A DNA stretch of 64,000 nucleotides, taken from NCBI GenBank assembly GCA_965227215.1, contig OZ245729.1, positions 2,294,001 to 2,358,000 on the forward strand. The letters are read 5' to 3'. The stretch's first letter is position 1. Every line of letters starts with the position of its first letter. This DNA is from Gracilimonas sp965227215 (GTDB taxonomy: Bacteria > Bacteroidota > Rhodothermia > Balneolales > Balneolaceae). The notes beneath the pieces were generated by a model. That model made no database searches. It saw only the letters and a list, made by a program, of their open reading frames with translations, and was not told the origin of the DNA. The translations under genes were made by a program, and so were the position numbers. Of this stretch, positions 51,941-61,434 are shown piece by piece.

Positions 51941-53047
51941 TCAATCCTCATCCGGAAGGTGAACTTCGAAAAGACCGCTTTCAATGGTCAACCCGGGTCC
52001 AAAAGCCATTGGAAGAATGTTTTGTCCGGCTGATAGATTGGAATCAAGTAATTTCTTAAGCACAAACAGAACCGTAGCGCTGCTCATATTTCCAAATTCT
52101 GAAAGCACAGACCGGGAGGCTGAGAGTTGTTTAGGTTTCAGGCTGAGACTGTCTTCAATTTTATCCAGTATGGCCCTCCCGCCGGGATGTATAGCCCAGT
52201 AATCAATGTCTGACCGCTCCAGCGAATAAGTCTCATAAAGCGGCTGAATAACCGACTCAAGATTTTCTTTTATGATGTCCGGTACGTAGGTAGAAAGAAT
52301 CATATTAAACCCGGAATCACCAATGGTCCAGGCCATGTCTTTTTCTCCGTTGGGCGCAAGAGCGGAGGCAAACTTCCTGATTCTAAACGCTTGCCTTTTT
52401 GGTGTTTTAGAGGAAATGATCATCCCCGCAGCTCCATCAGCAAACACAGATCCGGAGAGCAAATTGTCGATGTCATTCTTGAACTGAAAATGAAGGGTAC
52501 ACAATTCAGCAGCTACTACTAATACCACGGCATCCGGGTCAGCTTTGCAGAATGATTGTGCCATTTTCATTGCCGGAAAGGCCGCATAACAACCCATAAA
52601 GCCAACATGAAAGCGTTCTGTTGTAGGTTTCAATTTCAGCGCTTTAACGAGTTCATAATCCGGGCCGGGGGCAAAAAAGCCTGTGCATGATACCGTAATT
52701 ACATGGGTGATTTCCTTGGAAGAAATATGAGGGTTATCAGCCAGCAGTTCTCGACCCACATCTACAAATAGCTTCTTGGATTCCTCTTCGTATACATGGT
52801 TGCGGGCAGCGGTGCCGGGCTCGGATTTAGCCTGTCCATTAAAGAAAAGCCTTCCGTGTCTATTAGGCTCGAAATCCTGTACTACCGAATGGCGCTTTTC
52901 GATGCCCGATTGTGTATAAATACGGTGAATGATAGCTTCGGTTTTCCGGTCGGTGCCCACATGCTTTTTCATCACTTCGCGAATGTGCTGCTGGTCGCTC
53001 GAGAAAGGCGGCACCGAAGTGGCTATGTCATGAATGAATACGGGCAT
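51941..53047 (-). CDS. Type III polyketide synthase
   Basis: A 368-residue chalcone-synthase-like enzyme. The catalytic triad is complete: Cys153 in GFMGCYAAFP, His287 in AIHPGGRA and Asn320 in GNMSSATV. SCTGFFAPGPDYELVKAL is also typical. It condenses an acyl-CoA starter with malonyl-CoA units to make resorcinols, pyrones or phloroglucinols. I start at ATG 53047 (MPVFIHDIATSVPP, the usual N-terminus); the in-frame start at 53080 would add 11 residues. Downstream are the methyltransferase and monooxygenase genes, and upstream, 59 bp away, a MATE exporter. The product is unknown, with alkylresorcinol or alkylquinone-like lipids the likeliest. Confidence 0.93.
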   Translation of the reverse strand: MPVFIHDIATSVPPFSSDQQHIREVMKKHVGTDRKTEAIIHRIYTQSGIEKRHSVVQDFEPNRHGRLFFNGQAKSEPGTAARNHVYEEESKKLFVDVGRELLADNPHISSKEITHVITVSCTGFFAPGPDYELVKALKLKPTTERFHVGFMGCYAAFPAMKMAQSFCKADPDAVVLVVAAELCTLHFQFKNDIDNLLSGSVFADGAAGMIISSKTPKRQAFRIRKFASALAPNGEKDMAWTIGDSGFNMILSTYVPDIIKENLESVIQPLYETYSLERSDIDYWAIHPGGRAILDKIEDSLSLKPKQLSASRSVLSEFGNMSSATVLFVLKKLLDSNLSAGQNILPMAFGPGLTIESGLFEVHLPDED

Positions 53048-53106
53048 ACAGTAGGATAACAATTTGAGGTTGTTATCCAAACCTTTTGAGCCGGGGCTTC
53101 ATTCAG

Positions 53107-54450
53107 TTACAGATTCGCTTTTGTCAGTTTATTAAAGCGATAGTTGTGTAGCACAGCTGCTACCGTCAGCCCGCCAATAAGACCAATCCACAACCCTTCA
53201 GGGCCATACCCGAGATGAATCCCCAACAGGTATCCGGTAGGGAAACCCACTAACCAGTACGAAATAAAGTTCACGATCATGGGAATACGAGTGTCCTTTA
53301 GTCCACGAAGCGCTCCAAAGGCTCCTACTTGCAGTCCGTCTGAGATCTGAAAAATGGCCGCCATAAATAGTAATGAAACGGCCATAGAAGCTACTTCAAA
53401 ATCATCGGTGTAAATGCTGATAATGAATTCCGGCGCCAGGAATAACAGCATTGCGGTGAGGGTCATCACCCCGGCACAAATGGCAATTCCGACAAATCCC
53501 CGAAAACGGGCATTAGACATAGAGCCTTGCCCCAATGAAAAGCCCACTCGTTGTGAAATAGCCATGGAAAGCCCGAAAGGCACCATAAACATGGTGGCTG
53601 CTACATTGATGGCAATTTGGTGGGCCGCCGCCGCCTTAACGCTCAGGGTTCCCATCAACAGGCTAACGGTTGCAAATAGCAGTATTTCCATAGATGAACT
53701 TATGCCATTGGGTACCCCCACCTTGATGAGTTCACCAATGTATTTCCATTCCGGCCCGGTAGTTCGTCCAAAAATGTTGAAACGTTTGAAGGGTTTAAAA
53801 GACGCGGTAAAGGCGATGAAAACAATAGCCCCGAACAGGTTTATCGCGGATGTTGCGTAACCGGTACCTATGGCTCCTAATGCCGGAAACCCCAACTTGC
53901 CATACATTAGCACATAGTTGGCGCCAACATTTAAAACCAGGCTGGCTGCGGCAATATACATCGCCGGTTTGGTAACCGATAGTCCTTCGCTGAAGTAACG
54001 AACGCCCGCATAGGCAAGTAGCGGTAATAAACCCCAGGATATAGCTTTCAGATATCCATCAGCAAGGGGGATAATTTCCGGGGTTACGCCCATCAAGTGC
54101 ATCACTAGATCCAGATTCCGGATCAGAAAAAAGGCGGGAATAGTTAGCATGATGATGAGCCAAAACATTTGCCGGGCGCTTTTACCAATTTCCTCAAACT
54201 TTCGGGCTCCTAAAAATTGGGATACCACCGGGTTGATGGCAATCAAAGTGGCCATACAAAAAATCCCAATGGGCATATAAATGGCGTTGCCTATCGCAAC
54301 GGCAGCAAGATCGAGCGCCGACAGGTTTCCGGCCATAACCGTGTCGGTGAAGTTGAGCCCCATTCTCAGAAGTTGAGTAGCAATGATGGGACTTCCAATG
54401 GCTACTAACTTCAGCCCTTCTTTCTTTATTTCTTTGCGTGGATTTTCCAT
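53107..54450 (-). CDS. MATE family efflux transporter
   Basis: A 447-residue protein with 12 membrane helices in two MATE repeats (GSPIIATQLLRMGLNFTDTVMAG at the start, VGVPNGISSSMEILLFATVSLL in the second half). MATE proteins export drugs or metabolites using Na+ or H+. It is on the same strand as the PKS genes and 59 bp ahead of the PKS, so it may export the polyketide, although it could serve an unrelated role. A TACCTTTG element on the minus strand lies only 8 bp before its start codon. Confidence 0.92.
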   Translation of the reverse strand: MENPRKEIKKEGLKLVAIGSPIIATQLLRMGLNFTDTVMAGNLSALDLAAVAIGNAIYMPIGIFCMATLIAINPVVSQFLGARKFEEIGKSARQMFWLIIMLTIPAFFLIRNLDLVMHLMGVTPEIIPLADGYLKAISWGLLPLLAYAGVRYFSEGLSVTKPAMYIAAASLVLNVGANYVLMYGKLGFPALGAIGTGYATSAINLFGAIVFIAFTASFKPFKRFNIFGRTTGPEWKYIGELIKVGVPNGISSSMEILLFATVSLLMGTLSVKAAAAHQIAINVAATMFMVPFGLSMAISQRVGFSLGQGSMSNARFRGFVGIAICAGVMTLTAMLLFLAPEFIISIYTDDFEVASMAVSLLFMAAIFQISDGLQVGAFGALRGLKDTRIPMIVNFISYWLVGFPTGYLLGIHLGYGPEGLWIGLIGGLTVAAVLHNYRFNKLTKANL

Positions 54451-54509
54451 AGGAAGCGCAAAGGTACGGACAAATATTCTCCAATAGTGATAAAGATTGG
54501 CTATCGGGT

Positions 54510-57500
54510 CTATTCGGTTTTATCTAAAGGAAGCTGAATAGTGAAGGTGGTTCCTTTTCCTTTTTCGGATGCGAAAGAAATCTCGCCATCATGTTCTTCA
54601 ATGATTTTTTTGGTGATAGCCAGCCCCAATCCGGTTCCGCTCGATTTGGTGGAAAAATTCGGTACAAAAATTTGATCCTGAGTCTCTTCAGGAATGCCTT
54701 CTCCATTGTCTTTAACAGATATGACGGCCCTGTCTTTTGATTTACTCAGTGAAGATGTTAAGGTGACTTTCCCGCCTTTGGGCATAGCCTCATGTGCATT
54801 TTTTATGAGGTTGATGAGTGTTCGGCGAAGCTCATCTTTCACCCCATAAACCAGGAGTTCTGCTTGATGAAGTTCCGTTTCTATGGTGTGATTCTCTTCA
54901 GGCTCATATAGCTCTGCCACCGATGCGAGCAGTTCATTCAATTCAACCGTTTTAAACTCTTGATCGGAGGGGCGGGCAAATTTAGAAAAATCGGAGGCGA
55001 TTTGGCTGAGCGATTCAATCTGTTCAATCATATTAGCTGCGATTTTCTCAATTTTCGGTTTCATGAGTTTGAACTCGTCCTCTGAAACATTCAGCTGCCG
55101 CTCCAGGTGTTGAAGGTTCAGTTTCATTGGGGTAAGCGGATTCTTGATTTCGTGAGCTACCTGCTGAGCCATTTCCTTCCAAGCGGCTTCCCGTTCGGCA
55201 CGGGCCAGCTCTTCCTGCAAGTCCTTCAACCGGTACACCATCACGTTGTAAGCATTGGTTAACGAACCGATTTCATCCTTACTTTTTACGGGAAGTGTGG
55301 TTTCCAGGTCGCCTCCTGAGATTTTCTTAAGCCCCTCACGCAATGCTTCCAACGGAGAGGTTAGCTGGGTTGAAATCAACGAAGCTGCAATAATAAACAG
55401 CCCGAATATGATAACATAAAATCCAAGCAAATAGCTGGTTGTTGAAAGCAGTTGTTCATTGAATTTAGGGGCTTCCAGAAAGGTAGGAATGGCAACGATC
55501 CCGGCAATCGAGCCTTCTGCATTAAGCCAGGGTTGATACCCGATTAACAGTTCCTGATTACCAAGAGTGGCTTTTCGTGTAACCTGGCTGTTTCCCCGAT
55601 TATAAATGGAATCATACACATCCCAGGGCAGGATTCTCGGAAGCAGGTGCTGATTATAAATCTGACTGGTGGTAGAGGTATTAATAGTCTTTTCCTTGTA
55701 AAGAGCGGCATCGGCATCCAGGGTTGATGTAAGTTCACTTAATGGAATGGGGGAGGCATTGGGTGATTGTTTTTCCTGAAGAGAAATAGCATCGGTCAGA
55801 TTGCCCAGCTTATCAAGAAGCTGATCCTGTACGCTTTTTTGGTTCTGACTTTTAATGGCATAATAAGTGGTTGCAATCAGTGCCATCAGGCAAAGCAGGG
55901 ATGCAAATACAAAGCGGTCGATAAACCGGTCCCTGAATCGGCGGTTATGGCCAAGAACATTCAGGTCTTTTTTCCAGAACAGAGAGCCTAGTACAAGCAG
56001 TCCGATAATCAACACGCAAAAGAAAAACCGGAGCAAAGAAAACAGGTGATTGTCAAGGCCGGGATGATTAGTGGCGGCCCGAATTATTTTCTCTTCGGAT
56101 GTGGCTATAAAGAATTCTCTGATTTGCTGATCTCCCAGACCGGATATTCTGAACAAGGTGGAATCATCCTCCATCAGCACTTCATTAACAAGCTCTCCGG
56201 GAAGGCGTAAATAGCCGGGCATTTCCAGCGGTATCCCCACAATGTTTCTGCGGGAAGCAAGTCCATCCACGTATTCCGTGATGCTGATTGAGGCATTCCA
56301 GTTTTCACTGCCTTCCGAGGCAATAACGGCACGCAGTGGTTTTTCAAACTGAGGGCGTTCGCGGTACACGGAGCATAAAATCCAGCCGATACGCTGTGGA
56401 GACGAGCCGTTTTCATAAAGTGGAATCCATGCCCGGCGGAATGAGGAGTAGTTTGAATTCGCTTCGTTTAAGGGTCGCTCCCTAACAATGGGTCGGAGGT
56501 TCTCCAGCCGGATTTGTTCTTCCTCAAATGGAATCACCAGCGACATAATGTTGAAGGCTCGGGTCCATGCCGGAGAATCCAAATCAGAAGAATACTCCCC
56601 GATAATATCCCCATTATTATTCACAAGCTGGGTTGAGATGGAGAATCGCTCCCATTCTTCTGTAATCAGCTGTTGGGTTTGCTGGGTGAAATAATTTTCA
56701 ACAAAAGCCGGTCGCTGGCTTAAATCTTCTTCGGTTAGATCTGAAACAGCACGCTCCAAACCGGTCAGCAAATTTCTGGCTATTAGTTCTGCCTGAGTGG
56801 CTTCTTCATCTACAAATAACTGGGCTGCCCGCTGCATTTGTCCATTCAGGCGTTCAGAATAGCCTTTGTAAACAGCGACATACGATAACCCTACCGAAAT
56901 GAAGCTGAATAGAAGAAGCAATCGTAGACGGGAGGCATAGATGAAAAAGTCGGGGTTCCTATTGGCCAGGAGAACAAAGCTAAGAATAGTTGCGAAGAAG
57001 ATGCCTGTGGTAAGGGTAATCCATCCCGCAATATGGGCATCGGCGCTTAACTCAAAGATGATAAACATTCCAAGGATATATCCTGAAAGGATGAATAAAA
57101 AAGGAATAATGGGAGGGTTGAGGGTAAGTTTCATGACAAACCATCCCAATAAGGTCAGAAGCGTAATGCAGGAAATGGCAAATACTCCTGAAATAACATA
57201 AAAAACAAAGGTATCCCAGTTGGGAAATACCTCAAGATCTAATATTGGAATAGATGTTTGCGTAAACAGGGAGTAGGTTTCAATAACATAAAAGTGAAGC
57301 AGGAAAGCACTTAAAAATCCAAAAAAAATCAGGATTAAGGACAGGGTGATTTTGGATGGTTCATGAAGCTCAATCTCCGAAGAAGTTAATGGGCTGAAGC
57401 AAACAATGGTGAGCAGCAGAACAAATAGTGAATGTACTCCATACTTCACCAGCGGTTTGAGAGACAGGAAATCTTGTTGCCCCAAAGCATAGAATATTTC

Positions 57501-58403
57501 AATCCACCCCACCCCGTAATCTATATTCGAAAAGAAAGCCCAAGCCAGGGTGATGGCAAACAATTTCAAAAACAGAGATTTCCAGGTACTAAGCTCCTGC
57601 GAAACAGATATTAAAAACAAGGTGATGAGACAGATGAAGACTGCGTAGAAAATAGCCCGGTATAAAAAGTAGCTATTCTGTTGGTTTGATCTATAAGTAG
57701 CGTAGTCTTCTGAAAGCGTATAAATGACCCCGGCTGAGTCTATATTGGAGGTAGATATTGTTGTTTGGAACTGAGTGTTAGCCGGTGGATTCTCAAAAAA
57801 ACTGAAATGGACCGGGTATTCGGATTCTGACTGGAAAAGGATTGAAGGACTTATCTCAGCATTCTTGCCAATAGGAAGAATGTTTTCCTGCTTAATTTTT
57901 TTTCGGGTAATAAGAGTGTATTGCTCCGAAGAATCAGCCTCTGTGATAGTGAAAAATGTTTGGTATTGCAGAAATGTGACGTTGTTATTTTGTTCAATAC
58001 TTAATACTGCATTACTACTATCAGAAATCGCAGGGGGAGTTTTTGTGGCGAAGCCGGTCCAAAGCAAGAGGCTGTTACCCCGGAAAAGGGAGAGTGCCCA
58101 GAAGTCAAAGCCATCCTCTGCTTCCTGGGCCAAAGCTTCCGTTCGGGCATTGCTTTCAAGATATTGTTCTGCTGTGGCAGCATACTTTTCACTTTCATTA
58201 ATAAAGCTTTGCTCAAAGTCGCTGTAGTTTTGCAGCGCTTTATAAACAGATTGATTGGCTAACTGAACCTGTTCAATCTCGGAAAGCTGGTCTTGTTCAG
58301 TCCATATTTCAAATATCCCGTAAGCAAGGGCGATCAGAGTCAGCAGAAAGGCAAGAGCCCAGGTTTTATTTTCTATGGGTGATTTCAAAATAGCGCTACT
58401 CAT
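54510..58403 (-). CDS. Large membrane sensor histidine kinase, NtrY-like
   Basis: A 1297-residue kinase. The N-terminal half has one helix, a periplasmic part, then about eight helices (residues 240-500), a second extracytoplasmic part (about 515-800) and further helices. A HAMP domain (SLISTQLTSPLEALREGLKKISGGDLETTLP) leads to the HisKA with AWKEMAQQVAHEIKNPLTPMKLN (phosphoacceptor His1084). The HATPase contains NLIKNAHEAMPKGG, VKDNGEGI and SGTGLGLAI. This is the NtrY arrangement, but far longer than usual. No response regulator (NtrX) lies nearby. The MATE gene follows after 59 bp. Confidence 0.92.
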   Translation of the reverse strand: MSSAILKSPIENKTWALAFLLTLIALAYGIFEIWTEQDQLSEIEQVQLANQSVYKALQNYSDFEQSFINESEKYAATAEQYLESNARTEALAQEAEDGFDFWALSLFRGNSLLLWTGFATKTPPAISDSSNAVLSIEQNNNVTFLQYQTFFTITEADSSEQYTLITRKKIKQENILPIGKNAEISPSILFQSESEYPVHFSFFENPPANTQFQTTISTSNIDSAGVIYTLSEDYATYRSNQQNSYFLYRAIFYAVFICLITLFLISVSQELSTWKSLFLKLFAITLAWAFFSNIDYGVGWIEIFYALGQQDFLSLKPLVKYGVHSLFVLLLTIVCFSPLTSSEIELHEPSKITLSLILIFFGFLSAFLLHFYVIETYSLFTQTSIPILDLEVFPNWDTFVFYVISGVFAISCITLLTLLGWFVMKLTLNPPIIPFLFILSGYILGMFIIFELSADAHIAGWITLTTGIFFATILSFVLLANRNPDFFIYASRLRLLLLFSFISVGLSYVAVYKGYSERLNGQMQRAAQLFVDEEATQAELIARNLLTGLERAVSDLTEEDLSQRPAFVENYFTQQTQQLITEEWERFSISTQLVNNNGDIIGEYSSDLDSPAWTRAFNIMSLVIPFEEEQIRLENLRPIVRERPLNEANSNYSSFRRAWIPLYENGSSPQRIGWILCSVYRERPQFEKPLRAVIASEGSENWNASISITEYVDGLASRRNIVGIPLEMPGYLRLPGELVNEVLMEDDSTLFRISGLGDQQIREFFIATSEEKIIRAATNHPGLDNHLFSLLRFFFCVLIIGLLVLGSLFWKKDLNVLGHNRRFRDRFIDRFVFASLLCLMALIATTYYAIKSQNQKSVQDQLLDKLGNLTDAISLQEKQSPNASPIPLSELTSTLDADAALYKEKTINTSTTSQIYNQHLLPRILPWDVYDSIYNRGNSQVTRKATLGNQELLIGYQPWLNAEGSIAGIVAIPTFLEAPKFNEQLLSTTSYLLGFYVIIFGLFIIAASLISTQLTSPLEALREGLKKISGGDLETTLPVKSKDEIGSLTNAYNVMVYRLKDLQEELARAEREAAWKEMAQQVAHEIKNPLTPMKLNLQHLERQLNVSEDEFKLMKPKIEKIAANMIEQIESLSQIASDFSKFARPSDQEFKTVELNELLASVAELYEPEENHTIETELHQAELLVYGVKDELRRTLINLIKNAHEAMPKGGKVTLTSSLSKSKDRAVISVKDNGEGIPEETQDQIFVPNFSTKSSGTGLGLAITKKIIEEHDGEISFASEKGKGTTFTIQLPLDKTE

Positions 58404-58430
58404 AAAGGTGAGAACGAATATGAGCGTAAA

Positions 58431-59402
58431 TTAACGGCTAATCAAGTTTGGTATTTCGTGATCGGGCTTGCCTTCAAGTACCGATGTGATTGCTTCAGCG
58501 GCAAGCATGCCAATATCTTTTCTGGTACGATGAGTAGCGCTTGCAATATGAGGAAGCAACAAGGTGTTGGGTGCCGTCAATAAATTAGGGTGAACTTTTG
58601 GCTCTTCTTCAAAAACATCTAGTGCAGCACCGGCTATTTTGTTTTGATGCAGTGCCTGTGCTAATGCGGCCTCATCAATAACGGCGCCTCTGGAAATATT
58701 AATCAGCAATGCATGTTTCGGCATTATCTCCAGGAGTTCCTGATCAACAAGATGGTGAGTTTCTTCGGTGAGGGGGCAATTCAGGCTCAATACATCGGCG
58801 CGTTGGGCAAGCGTTTTATGATCTGAAATAAATTCGGCATCCAGTTCTTGTTCTATTTGCTCGTTCACCCGTGAGCGATTGTGGTAAATAATCTTCATGC
58901 CAAATGCACGCGCTCGGTGAGCAAATGCCTGTCCGATTCTACCCATCCCAATGATGCCTAGTGTTCGGTCTCTCAGTTCCATCCCTAAAAAGCCAAGGGG
59001 TTCCCAGCCGGTAAAATTTCCATCACGCAGATATTGCTCGGCATCTTTAAACTTTCTGGAAAGTGCGAGAAGAAGTCCCATGGCGTAGTCTCCACAAGCT
59101 TCGGTGAGTACATCCGGGGTATTGGCGGCTTTGATGCCAAGTTTATGGGCAGCATCTACATCAATATTATCATACCCAACGGCAAAATTGGCTACAATCT
59201 TAAGGTTTTTTCCTGCTTTCAATACGGTTTCAGTGACCGGAGTAGATAGCATGCAAAGTAGCCCGTCGTATTCCGGGATATCACGGATAAGTGCTTCTTC
59301 AGATTGATAAGTGCCTTTATCCCCAACAGTAACCGATGCGAAGTTTTTTAAGTAATCTATCACATCATCAGGGATAGGCTCTGTGATCAGAATCTTGGGC
59401 AT
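58431..59402 (-). CDS. D-2-hydroxyacid dehydrogenase (glyoxylate/hydroxypyruvate reductase type)
   Basis: A 323-residue NAD(P)-dependent dehydrogenase. The Rossmann motif is LGIIGMGRIGQAFAHRARAFGM, and the catalytic trio comes from NISRGAVID (Arg), LDVFEEEPKVHP (Glu) and LLPHIASATH (His). NFAVGYDNIDVDAA and GLLLALSRKFKDAEQYLRDG fit the glyoxylate/hydroxypyruvate reductase branch. It probably interconverts glycerate with hydroxypyruvate or glycolate with glyoxylate. It lies 5 bp after the small lipoprotein gene. Confidence 0.93.
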   Translation of the reverse strand: MPKILITEPIPDDVIDYLKNFASVTVGDKGTYQSEEALIRDIPEYDGLLCMLSTPVTETVLKAGKNLKIVANFAVGYDNIDVDAAHKLGIKAANTPDVLTEACGDYAMGLLLALSRKFKDAEQYLRDGNFTGWEPLGFLGMELRDRTLGIIGMGRIGQAFAHRARAFGMKIIYHNRSRVNEQIEQELDAEFISDHKTLAQRADVLSLNCPLTEETHHLVDQELLEIMPKHALLINISRGAVIDEAALAQALHQNKIAGAALDVFEEEPKVHPNLLTAPNTLLLPHIASATHRTRKDIGMLAAEAITSVLEGKPDHEIPNLISR

Positions 59403-59407
59403 ATCGG

Positions 59408-59848
59408 TTATTCGGTTGAAGAGTCTAACGGCAGTTTAAATTCCTTTTCATTTATCACAATAAGCTTCTTTTGTTCCCACTGCTCCGGAGTAATGCCTTT
59501 ATGGATGTAAGTAAACGGTGTAATTGTTTGTGCACACATTTGCTGATATTTTTGCCACCCGATAATGTTCAGGGTCAGCATTTCGGGCACCATGCGTTCA
59601 TCCACACGAAGTATTTGCGTGCAGGGATTAGGGAAGGTTCCCTTAACAAGTAACGCTTTTTCTTTTTCTATTTTGATGAAGCCGATGCTGTCAATGGAAA
59701 CATCTTTCTCAACATATGGAATCCGATGCGGCGGATTTTCCTCTACTAAATCCGGGTAACGTTCTTGAGGGGATGGTTGATTTGAAGCACATCCAACGCC
59801 CAAAATAATCACAGTGATAAAATAAACGAGAAGGCTATCGGTTTTCAT
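59408..59848 (-). CDS. Small lipoprotein, unknown function
   Basis: A 146-residue protein with lipobox GVGC (Cys at about residue 20). The mature part begins ASNQPSPQERYPDLVEENPPHRIPYV and has a predicted beta-rich C-terminal half. I do not recognise a family. Its ATG overlaps the stop of RsfS (ATGA), and the dehydrogenase follows after 5 bp, so it is translated in the same operon. Confidence 0.65.
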   Translation of the reverse strand: MKTDSLLVYFITVIILGVGCASNQPSPQERYPDLVEENPPHRIPYVEKDVSIDSIGFIKIEKEKALLVKGTFPNPCTQILRVDERMVPEMLTLNIIGWQKYQQMCAQTITPFTYIHKGITPEQWEQKKLIVINEKEFKLPLDSSTE

Positions 59849-60264
59849 TCTTCTGAAGCATCTTCGATATAGGTAACTTTTGCATCATTCCACATGCGCT
59901 CTAGTCCGTAGAAGTCACGTTTTTCTTTACTCATGATGTGTACTACAATATTTACAAAATCAAGGATCACCCAGGAGCGACTTTGCAAACCCTCTTTTTT
60001 CCATGCTTTCTCTCCCGATTTCTCGCGCACGTCTTCTTCCACAACATCGGAGAGAGCTTTAATCTGAACGTCGGAGTTACCATGGCAAACCACAAAATAG
60101 TCGGTAAGGGTGGTAAGTTCAGAAACATCCAGCACGGTTATTTCTTTGCCCTTTCGGCTAAGCAGAGCCTCCGTAATCACTTCTACCATTTCCTGAGAAT
60201 CAGGAGTGTCATCCGAGAAGGCGTTTTCAAATTGTTTCTTTGCTGGTTGTTTAATGTCGGTCAT
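59845..60264 (-). CDS. rsfS: Ribosomal silencing factor
   Basis: A 139-residue RsfS/Iojap protein, which binds L14 and blocks subunit joining when nutrients are limiting. Motifs are EITVLDVSELTTLTDYFVVCHGNSDVQIKALSD, EKKEG-like KAWKKEGLQSRSWVILDF, and VHIMSKEKRDFYGLERMW. A non-conserved N-terminal extension of about 20 residues (QPAKKQFENAF) precedes the domain. It follows the LytR_C gene by 4 bp. Confidence 0.96.
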   Translation of the reverse strand: MTDIKQPAKKQFENAFSDDTPDSQEMVEVITEALLSRKGKEITVLDVSELTTLTDYFVVCHGNSDVQIKALSDVVEEDVREKSGEKAWKKEGLQSRSWVILDFVNIVVHIMSKEKRDFYGLERMWNDAKVTYIEDASEE

Positions 60265-60268
60265 AAAG

Positions 60269-60736
60269 TTAATCAGTGTTTAGTTTTTCAAAGTCGTGGC
60301 CAATAATTACGCTCACATCAAGATAAAAATCCGGAGATGATTCCCGTATCACATTCTGCTCAGGAACACCCAGAGCGTTAGCCACACGATATGCGTTATC
60401 CATCACACCGCTTCTTGATATTATAAGGGTTTCCTGGAGGTCAAACGTTTCAAAATTTCCTGTTTCAACTACATCGAACCCGTTTTTGCGGAGAAGTCCG
60501 GTGTAGGAGTTGGCAATTCCTGAAATTCCGCAACCGTTCAATACCTCAATTTGAATGATTTCACTAATGAGTTCAGATTGAAGTTCGGCCCGCTCATTAA
60601 AAATACGGGGATAAATGATACGGGTAAAAAGTGCCGCTATTAAAACCAACAGCAGAACACTCAGGAATCCAATTGCGGCGTTTAAAAAAAGTTCGTTTGT
60701 ACCGGAAGAGCTGTTGCCTTTTGTTTCTGCCATCAA
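60269..60736 (-). CDS. LytR_C domain membrane protein
   Basis: A 155-residue protein with one membrane helix near the N-terminus (FLSVLLLVLIAALFTRII) and a C-terminal LytR_C domain (about residues 65-150: IEVLNGCGISGIANSYTGLLRKNGFDVV, LIISRSGVMDNAYRVANALGV). In other bacteria this domain occurs in LytR-CpsA-Psr proteins; alone it may bind envelope components. It lies immediately upstream of rsfS, a combination seen in several Bacteroidota-like genomes. Confidence 0.88.
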   Translation of the reverse strand: MMAETKGNSSSGTNELFLNAAIGFLSVLLLVLIAALFTRIIYPRIFNERAELQSELISEIIQIEVLNGCGISGIANSYTGLLRKNGFDVVETGNFETFDLQETLIISRSGVMDNAYRVANALGVPEQNVIRESSPDFYLDVSVIIGHDFEKLNTD

Positions 60737-60756
60737 CTACGCTTTAAAACTCCTTT

Positions 60757-61266
60757 CTAATACCAGGGGTTGAATCGGTTATATCCATAGGCTCCGAACC
60801 CATAGGGATTGTGGTAACCATAGCCAGCCGGCAGTTGTTGATATTGCAGTTGAATACGGGCGTTGTCGCTGATTTTGTAATTCAATTCTGCATTACGGAT
60901 TATTACTTGTCCGCCCAAATTATTATTGGTGTTAACAAAATCAGAACCTCCAAATGGAGAGTGAAGAAATGATACATCCAGCCGCCCCGTGAGATCAGGG
61001 GTAAACATAAAATTGAGCGTGTTGGTATAGGCATTTACATTTTGATAGGAACCACCAACAGCGCCAAAGCTCATCGAATAGGAATGGCTCATCGTAACAT
61101 TATTCTGGAAGAAGTCACTCAGCCAGGTTTGAACGGTAGATGTCTGGGTATTAATAATAGGACCTGAAAAATCGTTGTATCTGGGGAGGTCTTCTCTCAG
61201 CTGGGCAGATAATTGAACACTAAAAATAATAGCGAACGCAAAAGTGAGTGTAAATAATTTTTTCAT
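60757..61266 (-). CDS. Exported protein with Gly/Tyr-rich C-terminus, unknown function
   Basis: A 169-residue protein with a signal peptide (starting MKKLFTLTFAFAI, ending LSAQ). The middle has alternating beta-strand sequences (TNTLNFMFTPDLTGRLDVSF). The end AGYGYHNPYGFGAYGYNRFNPWY is a short Gly/Tyr-rich tail. I know no family for it. ATG 61266 is chosen over the in-frame ATG 12 bases upstream. It heads the rsfS operon on the minus strand, 21 bp before the LytR_C gene. Confidence 0.65.
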   Translation of the reverse strand: MKKLFTLTFAFAIIFSVQLSAQLREDLPRYNDFSGPIINTQTSTVQTWLSDFFQNNVTMSHSYSMSFGAVGGSYQNVNAYTNTLNFMFTPDLTGRLDVSFLHSPFGGSDFVNTNNNLGGQVIIRNAELNYKISDNARIQLQYQQLPAGYGYHNPYGFGAYGYNRFNPWY

Positions 61267-61434
61267 AATGCTCGTCAAAGTTTACAGTTGAACGCAAGAG
61301 CAGATACTTAAGTATAACGAATTGGCCTTTAATAATAAACAACAGACAATGGGTGTAAGCTTTGAAATCCCATAAAAAAAACTCTATCTTATTCAACTTT
61401 TCTAACAGTACTGAATAACCTGATAAATAGCTAA

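Noticed and set aside
53048..53080. N-terminal extension of the type III PKS
   Set aside because: The family N-terminus starts at MPVFIHDIATSVPP; the extra 11 codons have no homology-like pattern.
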